From the NCBI GenBank assembly GCA_035695715.1, contig DASRRM010000052.1, positions 1 to 12,484 on the forward strand: a DNA stretch of 12,484 nt, read 5' to 3'. Below the pieces are notes generated by a model. The model did no database searches. It was not told where the DNA came from and saw only the letters and a program-made list of their open reading frames with translations. The translations under genes were made by a program, and so were the position numbers. How positions within the stretch are numbered: the first letter of the stretch is position 1; every line of letters begins with the position of its first letter. This DNA comes from RYN-428 sp035695715 (lineage in GTDB: Bacteria > Planctomycetota > Phycisphaerae > Tepidisphaerales > Tepidisphaeraceae). Positions 6,693 through 12,484 of the stretch are shown here, in pieces.

Positions 6693-6698
6693 TATAGT
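6693..6698 (+). promoter_or_regulatory. Possible -10 element upstream of the PSD1 gene
   Basis: TATAGT within TTGCGGGTATAGTGGAG lies 47 bases before the chosen ATG at 6746. No good -35 element is seen at the expected distance. If used, the message would start near 6705, which would also leave a TTG at 6710 nearly leaderless. Confidence 0.3.
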
Positions 6699-6745
6699 GG
6701 AGTGACACATTGTATTTCGCCCCTTTTCAGGCCGGGACCGAGCTC

Positions 6746-9208
6746 ATGCAGCACCACGTCGCGCAATTTCTTGCCGTCGCCTTCATCACCGGCACGATAA
6801 CCTCCGTGGCGGCGGCCGATTCTGCTTCAGCCGCCCCGTCGGCTGATGCGTTGCTTTTCGAATCCCGGGTCCGCCCGCTTCTGATCGACAACTGCCTGAG
6901 CTGCCATAGCGAGAAAAAACAAAAGGGCGGCCTGCGGCTCGATTCGCTGCCTGCGGTCTTAAAGGGCGGAAAACATGGCGCGGAAATCGTTCCCGGCAAA
7001 CCGGAAGAATCGCGCCTGATCACCGCCATTTCATACGATGACGAAAATCTGCAAATGCCGCCGGACAATCGGCTGAGCGATCAGCAGGTGAAAGTGCTGA
7101 CCGAGTGGGTGAAGCAAGGGGCGCCCTGGCCGGCGGCGGTGCAGTTGGCCGCGCCAGCCGCCCCGAGCAAACATCGGGTGATTGTCGATTCGGATAAGGC
7201 GTTCTGGTCGTTTCAGCCGGTGAAAATGCCGGTGCTGCCTGAGGTTAAGGACGAGAAATGGTGCAGCAATCCGGTCGACCGGTTTGTGCTGGCGAAGCTG
7301 GAAGCCGAGGGCTTGGCGCCCGCCGCCCCTGCCGGGCGCGATGAGCTGATTCGCCGGGCGACGTTTGATTTGATTGGCCTGCCGCCAACGCCGGCGGAGG
7401 TGGAAGCGTTCGTCAACGACCCGGCTCCCGATGCCTACGAGCATCTCATCGACCGGCTTCTGGCAAGCCCGCGCTATGGCGAGCGCTGGGGCCGCCACTG
7501 GCTGGATCTGGTGCGCTTTTCCGAGTCGGACGGATTCAAGCAGGATGCGTATCGGCCCAACGCCTGGCCCTATCGCGATTATGTCATCAAATCGTTCAAT
7601 GATGACAAGCCTTACGCGCAGTTTGTCACCGAGCAACTGGCCGGCGATGAGGTAGCGCCGGGCGATCCGAACATAGTGGTGGCAACGGGATTCCTGCGGG
7701 CGGGAATGTACGAATACAACCAGCGCGATGTGCCCAAGCAGTGGAACGAGATGCTGATCGATGTCACCGATGTGACGGCGGACGCATTTCTGGGCCTGAG
7801 CATGGGATGCGCCCGCTGCCACGATCATAAATTCGACCCGATTTTGCGGACGGATTATTACCGCATGCAGGCGTTTTTCGCGCCGATGCTGCCGAGGAAC
7901 GATCTGCCGCTGGCCAGCGCCCCCGATCGCGAAGCGCATGCGTCGGCGATGAAGGCATGGGAGGAGAAGACCGCCGACATTCGCGCCCAGATGGAGCCGA
8001 TGGAAAAGGCAGCCATCGAATCTGCATCGCGCGGGGCGATGAAGAAGTTTGAGCCGGCGATGCAGGCAATTTTGAAGGAGCCGGCGTCTCGTCGCACGCC
8101 GCAGGAAGAGCAATGGGCGCAGCTGGCCTTGCGGCAGATTTTTGACGGCACGGAAAACACCGAGCCGAAGATCACCGGCAAGAACAAGGAAAAGTACGAT
8201 GTCCTGAAAAAGCAGCTTGCCGAATTCGCTGCGATTCGGCCCAAGCCGCTGCCGCGCGGCTTCCTGATGAGCGATGTCGGGCCGGTTTCCCCGGCGGTGT
8301 ATGTGCCGGGCGATGTCCAGCATGCCCAGGAGCCGGGGTTTCCGGTTGTGCTGAATGGCTTGCCGATCACCCAGCCGCCGATTGTTCCCACGGCAACATC
8401 CACTGGCCGGCGGCTGGCGCTGGCGAAGTGGATCACGCAGCCGGAAAATCCGCTGACCTACCGCGTGCTGGTCAATCGTCTGTGGCAGTATCATTTCGGG
8501 CGCGGATTGGTCGCCACCAGCGGCGATTTCGGGCATCTGGGGACGCCGCCGTCGCACCCGGAATTGCTCGATTACCTCGCCCGGCAATTCATCGACAATG
8601 GCGGGCATATGAAAGCCATCCATCGGCTTATCATGCTGTCGGCCACCTATCGGCAATCGAGCCTGCGCACCGCGCCGGAAATCGCCCGGATGAAAGACCC
8701 GGACAATCGCTGGCTATGGCGGATGAACACCGAGCGCCTCGATGCCGAGCAAATTCGCGACGCCATGCTGGCCGTCAGCGGCGAGCTGAATCTGCATGCG
8801 GGCGGTCCGTCGGCGGATGAAAATTCCCCGCGCCGGTCGATCTACACCAAGCTTCAGCGCAACCATCCCGACCCGCTATTGGAAGCCTTCGACGCCCCCG
8901 AAGCCTTCGGCAGCGTCCCGGTTCGCAATCACACCACCACCGCGACGCAGTCGCTGCTGATGATCAACGGCGACTGGACGCTGAAACGCGCCGCCGCCAT
9001 GGCCGCCAGAATAAAACGGGACACGAAGAGTGCCGAACCGTCGGCGTTGGTGGACGCGGCGTATCGCCTGGCGTATGGCCGGGCGGCACATTCGGACGAG
9101 CTCGACGCGGCAGTCGATTTCCTGAAGCGCGGCGGAAAGATCGATACGAATTTCGTGGATCTTTGCCATGTGATTTTGAACTCCAGCGAATTTTTGTACG
9201 TGGATTAA
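6746..9208 (+). CDS. Secreted PSD1 / planctomycete cytochrome c protein (DUF1549-DUF1553)
   Basis: An 820-residue exported protein with the classic planctomycete three-part layout. The signal peptide is about residues 1-24 (VAFITGTITSVAAAD). The planctomycete cytochrome c domain (about 33-130) carries the haem motif CLSCH (50-54) and a later MPP(D/N) segment typical of these domains. DUF1549 (about 177-385) contains DLIGLPPTP, SPRYGERWGRHWLDLVRFSE and a second haem-type motif, CARCH (355-359). DUF1553 (about 554-800) includes NPLTYRVLVNRLWQYHFGRG and the conserved LSATYRQSS region. Two CXXCH sites suggest a periplasmic redox protein, but no substrate is established for the family. The frame is open from a TTG at 6710; ATG 6746 was chosen because it gives a compact signal peptide. 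The DUF1501 gene follows 108 bases downstream, as is usual in planctomycetes, and the two probably act together. A large hairpin separates them. Confidence 0.93.
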   Translation: MQHHVAQFLAVAFITGTITSVAAADSASAAPSADALLFESRVRPLLIDNCLSCHSEKKQKGGLRLDSLPAVLKGGKHGAEIVPGKPEESRLITAISYDDENLQMPPDNRLSDQQVKVLTEWVKQGAPWPAAVQLAAPAAPSKHRVIVDSDKAFWSFQPVKMPVLPEVKDEKWCSNPVDRFVLAKLEAEGLAPAAPAGRDELIRRATFDLIGLPPTPAEVEAFVNDPAPDAYEHLIDRLLASPRYGERWGRHWLDLVRFSESDGFKQDAYRPNAWPYRDYVIKSFNDDKPYAQFVTEQLAGDEVAPGDPNIVVATGFLRAGMYEYNQRDVPKQWNEMLIDVTDVTADAFLGLSMGCARCHDHKFDPILRTDYYRMQAFFAPMLPRNDLPLASAPDREAHASAMKAWEEKTADIRAQMEPMEKAAIESASRGAMKKFEPAMQAILKEPASRRTPQEEQWAQLALRQIFDGTENTEPKITGKNKEKYDVLKKQLAEFAAIRPKPLPRGFLMSDVGPVSPAVYVPGDVQHAQEPGFPVVLNGLPITQPPIVPTATSTGRRLALAKWITQPENPLTYRVLVNRLWQYHFGRGLVATSGDFGHLGTPPSHPELLDYLARQFIDNGGHMKAIHRLIMLSATYRQSSLRTAPEIARMKDPDNRWLWRMNTERLDAEQIRDAMLAVSGELNLHAGGPSADENSPRRSIYTKLQRNHPDPLLEAFDAPEAFGSVPVRNHTTTATQSLLMINGDWTLKRAAAMAARIKRDTKSAEPSALVDAAYRLAYGRAAHSDELDAAVDFLKRGGKIDTNFVDLCHVILNSSEFLYVD

Positions 9209-9213
9209 CTGCC

Positions 9214-9292
9214 TCCCGTATCACGGGCGTCCCGCCCGTGTCTTTGTTAAGAATGCCACGGGCGAGACGCCCGTGATACGCGTGATACGGGA
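9214..9292. repeat. Hairpin with doubled CACGGGC-N5-GCCCGTG core
   Basis: Arms 9217-9240 and 9257-9280 are complementary with one mismatch over 24 bases, around a 16-base loop. Each arm is itself a palindrome, CACGGGC-N5-GCCCGTG (9222-9240 and 9257-9275). On the right, CGTGATACG is duplicated in tandem (9272-9280 and 9281-9289), so TCCCGTATCACG at 9214-9225 can also pair with 9281-9292. It lies between the PSD1 and DUF1501 genes. It could adjust their relative expression, but the shared core with the element at 2336-2354 points to a dispersed repeat family. Confidence 0.85.
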
Positions 9293-9316
9293 AGAGCACG
9301 AAACCGTGAATTCCAA

Positions 9317-10777
9317 ATGAACCCAAACCTCACCTCCATCCCCGGCCTTCCCCATCACGCGCGACCGGCGTCCCGCCGCGAATTTCTCGCCCGCGCCGGC
9401 GGGGGATTTGGCGCCCTCGCACTGGCTTATCTGATGGGCGGCGGCACTGTCAGCGCCGCCGAGCAGGTTGTTTCCCGTTCGCCGCTGGCGCCCAAGCTCC
9501 CGCACTATCGCGCGACGGCAAAGAACATCATCTTCCTCTTCATGGAAGGCGGCCCCAGCCATCTCGATTTGTTCGACCCCAAGCCGCTGCTGCAAAAACT
9601 CAACGGCAAGCCGCTGCCCGACAGCATTCCGCGCCCGCTGACGGCCATGGGTGAATCGGGCTCGCCGCTTCTGGCAAGCAAGCGGAAATGGAAGCAGTAT
9701 GGGAAGGACGGCACGTGGGTTTCCGACTGGCTGCCGAACATCGCGACCTGCGCCGATGATATTGCGGTCATCCGCTCGTGCATGCAGGATGGGATCAATC
9801 ATTCCGGCGGGGTGTGCCAGATGAACACTGGGTCGGTTTTGGCCGGCCGCCCTTCGCTGGGGGCGTGGACGACGTATGGCCTGGGCAGCGAGAATCAGAA
9901 TCTCCCGGCGTTTGTCGTGATGACCGATACCGATGCCACGCCGATCAACGGCCCGCGGAACTGGGGCGCGGGATTCATGCCCGCCGTCTACCAGGGCACG
10001 CGTTTTCATAATGGACCGGTCCCCATTGCCAACCTCGCCACGCCGGGCGGAATCAGCCCCGCCCGCCAGCGCGCCAAGCTCGATCTGCTCGACAATATGA
10101 ATGGGCGATTTGCCGACCTGCGCCCCGATCAATCCGAGCTGGAGGCCCGCATCGGCAGCTACGAGCTGGCGTTTCGCATGCAGGCCGAGGCCCCGGGCGC
10201 GGTGGACATGTCCGGCGAATCCGAGGCAACGCGCAGCCTGTATGGCATCGACAGCAAAACCACCGAATCCTTCGGCCGCAACTGCCTGCTGGCCCGGCGG
10301 CTGGTCGAGCGCGGCGTGCGCTTCGTGCAGCTTTACCACGGCTCTGGAAGCAAATGGGACGCCCACTCGGGCCTGGAAAAAAATCACGCCGGCAACTGCG
10401 CCTCAATGGATAAACCCGTCGCCGGCCTGTTAAAGGATCTGAAACAACGCGGCCTGCTCGACCAAACCCTGGTCGTCTGGGGCGGCGAATTCGGCCGCAC
10501 GCCCATGAGCGAAAAAGGGGACGGCCGCGATCACAACCCCTATGGCTTCACCATGTTCATGGCCGGCGGCGGCGTGGCCGGCGGCCAAACCATCGGCTCA
10601 ACCGACGAATTCGGCCTCCACGCCACCGAAGACCGCCTGCACGTCCACGATCTCCACGCCACCATGCTGTCGCTGATGGGCCTGGACCACACGAAGCTGA
10701 TTTACTATCACAAGGGTCGGCCCGAGCGCGCGACGATGAATGAAGGTGAGATTTATCGGCGGATAACGGGAGCATGA
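9317..10777 (+). CDS. DUF1501 protein with Tat signal
   Basis: A 486-residue protein of the DUF1501 family, distantly related to the alkaline phosphatase/sulfatase fold; its reaction is not established. The N-terminus has a twin-arginine signal, SRREFLA (19-25), followed by a hydrophobic stretch (about 28-41) and a likely cleavage near VSAAEQ (45-50). It would therefore be exported folded, possibly with a cofactor. Family segments include NIIFLFMEGGPSHLDLFDPKP (about 72-92), with Glu/Ser/His/Asp residues that recall metal ligands of the superfamily, and VVWGGEFGRTPMSEKGDGRDHNPYG near residues 390-414. The start at 9317 gives the full Tat motif; no ribosome binding site is evident. It follows the PSD1 gene on the same strand, and the two gene types are typically paired in planctomycetes, which suggests a shared exported function. 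Confidence 0.93.
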   Translation: MNPNLTSIPGLPHHARPASRREFLARAGGGFGALALAYLMGGGTVSAAEQVVSRSPLAPKLPHYRATAKNIIFLFMEGGPSHLDLFDPKPLLQKLNGKPLPDSIPRPLTAMGESGSPLLASKRKWKQYGKDGTWVSDWLPNIATCADDIAVIRSCMQDGINHSGGVCQMNTGSVLAGRPSLGAWTTYGLGSENQNLPAFVVMTDTDATPINGPRNWGAGFMPAVYQGTRFHNGPVPIANLATPGGISPARQRAKLDLLDNMNGRFADLRPDQSELEARIGSYELAFRMQAEAPGAVDMSGESEATRSLYGIDSKTTESFGRNCLLARRLVERGVRFVQLYHGSGSKWDAHSGLEKNHAGNCASMDKPVAGLLKDLKQRGLLDQTLVVWGGEFGRTPMSEKGDGRDHNPYGFTMFMAGGGVAGGQTIGSTDEFGLHATEDRLHVHDLHATMLSLMGLDHTKLIYYHKGRPERATMNEGEIYRRITGA

Positions 10778-10792
10778 AAGAATCCTGAAACC

Positions 10793-10827
10793 CGAATGAC
10801 GAATGCCGAATGCCGAATGACGAAATC
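10793..10827. repeat. Heptamer tandem repeat CGAATGM
   Basis: Five consecutive seven-base units: CGAATGA, CGAATGC, CGAATGC, CGAATGA, then a degraded CGAAATC. They lie between the DUF1501 stop and the small hypothetical gene. There are no spacers, so this is not a CRISPR array. It looks like a slippage-prone microsatellite, or operator-like repeats. Confidence 0.7.
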
Positions 10828-10835
10828 CGGGAGCG

Positions 10836-10841
10836 GATAGT
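10836..10841 (+). promoter_or_regulatory. Weak -10-like GATAGT before the small gene
   Basis: GATAGT lies 20 bases before ATG 10862 and would start transcription near 10848. That start would lie past the alternative GTG at 10844 and therefore favours ATG 10862. The hexamer match is modest and no -35 is clear. Confidence 0.25.
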
Positions 10842-10861
10842 CGGTGGAAGTGGAATCAAAG

Positions 10862-11098
10862 ATGACGCCTGCAACCAAGGAACTGGTTGAGTTCATTCTT
10901 CGCGAAGTCCCAGCGGAGAAGCTCCTTGCATTCGGCCCGTCAGCAAGCGCTCGCCAGAGCGCTTTGGACCTGGTCGCCCGATCGAAAGACGACGCCCTCA
11001 CGCCAGACGAGCGGGCGGAGCTTGATGAGTGCATGATTCTGGAGCATATGATTCGGCTCGTCAAAGCCCGCGCGCGAACTTTCCTGAATCGGCGATGA
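10862..11098 (+). CDS. Small hypothetical protein (78 aa), helical, LTPDERAELDE type
   Basis: A 78-residue, highly charged, probably all-helical soluble protein. The pattern ALDLVARSKDDALTPDERAELDE (about 37-59), followed by LEHMIRLVKARARTFL, resembles small uncharacterised proteins common in cyanobacteria and planctomycetes. From memory, these are often encoded beside a second small gene, such as an HNH endonuclease or another toxin-like protein. No such partner is present here; the next gene is an ATP-grasp protein 36 bases on. An antitoxin-like role is therefore only a possibility. ATG 10862 has GGAA (10852-10855) six bases upstream. A GTG at 10844 in the same frame would add six residues and has GGGAG ten bases upstream, so it remains an alternative. 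Coding character is supported by the helix pattern and by the sensible length. Confidence 0.65.
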   Translation: MTPATKELVEFILREVPAEKLLAFGPSASARQSALDLVARSKDDALTPDERAELDECMILEHMIRLVKARARTFLNRR

Positions 11099-11123
11099 TC
11101 GTCCTCGACTGAATTTGCGGCCC

Positions 11124-11129
11124 TATACT
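11124..11129 (+). promoter_or_regulatory. -10-like TATACT abutting the ATP-grasp start
   Basis: TATACT (in GGCCCTATACTTCGCCATGG) ends five bases before ATG 11135. Initiation six or seven bases past the hexamer would fall on the A or T of the ATG, giving a leaderless message. No Shine-Dalgarno sequence is present. The -35 is unclear. Confidence 0.5.
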
Positions 11130-11134
11130 TCGCC

Positions 11135-11911
11135 ATGGACCGCTTACTCCTCGTCGGCGTTGAGCCGGATGAAATCTCGGAACTCAGGCCCCGGCTGGAC
11201 ATTCCCTTCGTCTCAACCGTCACGCTTCCGCGCATCAAGGTCGAACGCGGCACGCTTCACGTGGAGCGGCCCAACGCCGTCGGTCATTTTCTACCGATCA
11301 GCAAGGTTGTGTTTCACGGCATCTACGAAAACGACTTCGATTTTATCAATGCCTTGGCGCTTTGGGGTGGGCCGTGCCTGCCCAGTGCTGATGGGATGCT
11401 GGACCTTCGTTTGCGGCTGCCGGGGTTAGTGCGGTCGCTGCGGGTAAGCCGGTTCAATGCGATGCCGCGGTCGTTTGCCGTCACCGGCGTATCGGTGAAT
11501 GTCGATCGTGAAAGTGTCAGCAAGTGGGGCAATTGGCACTGTGGCGAAAACAAGGAAAAATTCACCGGTGAATGGAAGGCCCAGCAGGCAACCGTGATTG
11601 AGGATTTCGTCGAGGGGCAGGCCGTGCGCATCGTGCTGATCGGCGACCGCCCGTGGCAGATTCACCTCACCGGCGAAACGTGGAAAAAGTCGATTCATCC
11701 GGACGACGCGGCTTACATGCCGATCGACGCCGAGCTTCTGGAAGATACCCGCCGCCTGCGCGATCATTTCAAAATCGACGTTATCGGCGTCGATTACATG
11801 ATCGGAAATGGCGGAACGAAGCATCTCTTGGAAGTGAACCACATTCCCAACGTCACGCGATTCCCGGAAATTCGCGCGGCGTATCTGGATCTGGTGGCCA
11901 AGTGGGTGTAG
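11135..11911 (+). CDS. RimK-like ATP-grasp domain protein
   Basis: A 258-residue cytoplasmic protein whose C-terminal two-thirds has the ATP-grasp pattern. SKWGNWHCGENK (129-140) offers a candidate ATP-binding lysine (Lys130). EDFVEG (156-161), with Arg165 following, is the hinge and strand that contacts the adenine. The metal-binding set is Asp220 in IGVDYMIG and the Glu233/Asn235 pair in LLEVNHIPNV. ATP-grasp enzymes join a carboxylate to an amine or thiol through an acyl-phosphate; this one resembles the RimK/glutathione synthetase side of the family. The acceptor is unknown. It is shorter than RimK (about 300), mainly in the N-terminal region, which has a short VGVEPDE opening and no clear classic pre-ATP-grasp domain. 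It is preceded by a -10-like TATACT with no ribosome binding site, and so probably has its own promoter. It is convergent with the DUF2199 gene. Confidence 0.8.
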   Translation: MDRLLLVGVEPDEISELRPRLDIPFVSTVTLPRIKVERGTLHVERPNAVGHFLPISKVVFHGIYENDFDFINALALWGGPCLPSADGMLDLRLRLPGLVRSLRVSRFNAMPRSFAVTGVSVNVDRESVSKWGNWHCGENKEKFTGEWKAQQATVIEDFVEGQAVRIVLIGDRPWQIHLTGETWKKSIHPDDAAYMPIDAELLEDTRRLRDHFKIDVIGVDYMIGNGGTKHLLEVNHIPNVTRFPEIRAAYLDLVAKWV

Positions 11912-11928
11912 CCGGAGTGACTTCGACG

Positions 11929-12438
11929 TCAGCCCTTGTGCCCATGTTCCGCCAGCGAGTTAATTTCCAGCACTCGCTCCCACGTAATCCCCTCACGCTG
12001 TTCCCGCGCCAGTGGATGGTCCGTCGGCTCCAGCTCAATCAGGGGGCGAATGCCAACCGGGCAGGTATGGACGTTGGTCTTCAGATTCACTGTATCAGGA
12101 TAACCCGGCAACGATGTACTCAACCACCCAAAGTAGGGCGGCACGGCTTCTCGCCCGGGACGCCCCCACGTCTCAAGCATGCGCTGCATGTTTTGCCTGC
12201 TGAGCGACACCCAGACGAGCCAACTGAAATGTTCGGAGTTGCCAATGATCGGCAGATTCAGATTTCCGCGAATAAAAAAGTGCTCGTTGTCAATTGCGCA
12301 CACATCGTCGGTTAATTCCGCCCGCGCGGCGCGCTGTTCGCCTGGTATCGTCTCATATAGAACGGGCGCCCAAGGACCGAAACACAACGCCGGACCCTCA
12401 TGCATTTTTCCGCAGGTTGCACATTGATAGGTTGGCAT
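11929..12438 (-). CDS. DUF2199 domain protein
   Basis: A 169-residue soluble protein that I match to DUF2199, a family of unknown function. It begins with CATCGKMHEG (6-15), a Cys pair that may be half of a zinc site, with His13 close by. The family's core follows: CAIDNEHFFIRGNLNLPIIG (47-66), WLVWVSLSRQN (73-83), PPYFGWLSTSLPGYPDTVNL (100-119) and the highly characteristic IELEPTDHPLAREQREGI (134-151). The length fits the family. Start choice: an in-frame GTG at 12441 directly precedes ATG 12438, and AGGGG lies five bases before the ATG, supporting 12438. Its 3' end faces the ATP-grasp gene with only 17 bases between the stops and no terminator hairpin in the gap. Upstream of the start (12439-12484) I see nothing further. 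Confidence 0.88.
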   Translation of the reverse strand: MPTYQCATCGKMHEGPALCFGPWAPVLYETIPGEQRAARAELTDDVCAIDNEHFFIRGNLNLPIIGNSEHFSWLVWVSLSRQNMQRMLETWGRPGREAVPPYFGWLSTSLPGYPDTVNLKTNVHTCPVGIRPLIELEPTDHPLAREQREGITWERVLEINSLAEHGHKG

Positions 12439-12484
12439 CACTTCCCCTGGTTTTGAAGGATCATTCAGTCGGAACTGTCCGTTC

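Noticed and set aside
7031..8656. 541-codon open frame on the minus strand
   Set aside because: It lies wholly antisense to the clear PSD1 gene. Its translation is rich in Arg, His and Gln with no domain, as expected from the reverse strand of GC-rich coding DNA.
9221..10387. 388-codon open frame on the minus strand
   Set aside because: Antisense to the DUF1501 gene. Low-complexity Ala/Arg/Gly composition, no recognisable motif, and it runs through the intergenic hairpin.
10793..10827. Repeat array as a CRISPR
   Set aside because: Units are seven bases with no spacers, and no cas gene is present.

Overview
The window looks like chromosomal DNA of a planctomycete. The strongest sign is the adjacent pair at 6746-10777: a secreted protein with the planctomycete cytochrome c / DUF1549 / DUF1553 (PSD1) layout, followed by a Tat-exported DUF1501 protein. 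This pairing is a hallmark of Planctomycetota and related PVC bacteria. High GC (judged by eye), a DUF2127 membrane protein, a DUF2199 protein and abundant intergenic palindromes fit this. Assignment below phylum (perhaps Phycisphaerae/Tepidisphaerales) is a guess. I see no rRNA, tRNA, transposase, integrase, phage gene or CRISPR array.

Layout: (1) 1-2034, plus strand: the 3' part of a membrane protein gene cut by the window edge, then a membrane-anchored eight-bladed PQQ-like propeller protein. (2) 2035-2375: a 341-base gene-free stretch packed with palindromes. (3) 2376-4439: a D-2-hydroxyacid dehydrogenase (minus) divergent from a transglutaminase-like cysteine protease (plus). (4) 4440-4657: a convergent gap with a near-perfect 36-bp inverted repeat. 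(5) 4658-5941, minus: lysA, diaminopimelate decarboxylase, the last step of lysine synthesis. (6) 5942-6170: a divergent gap with a 27-bp inverted repeat and candidate promoters close to both starts. (7) 6171-6641: DUF2127 membrane protein. (8) 6746-10777: the PSD1 and DUF1501 pair, separated by another large hairpin. (9) 10778-11911: a heptamer tandem repeat, a 78-residue conserved-type hypothetical protein and a RimK-like ATP-grasp protein. (10) 11929-12438, minus: a DUF2199 protein, convergent with the ATP-grasp gene.

The genes do not form one pathway. The one likely functional unit is PSD1 + DUF1501, an exported pair of unknown biochemical role. The propeller and the upstream membrane protein may form an envelope unit. 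The rest are housekeeping or orphan genes.

The most interesting layer is non-coding. Five of the gaps carry long palindromes or tandem repeats. Two gaps share a CACGGGC-N5-GCCCGTG core (three copies), and one hairpin lies upstream of two divergent genes, so it cannot be a terminator for either. A second theme is -10-like hexamers placed so close to start codons (6171, 11135, and 5941 on the minus strand) that the transcripts would be leaderless or nearly so. Both themes are testable but unproven here.
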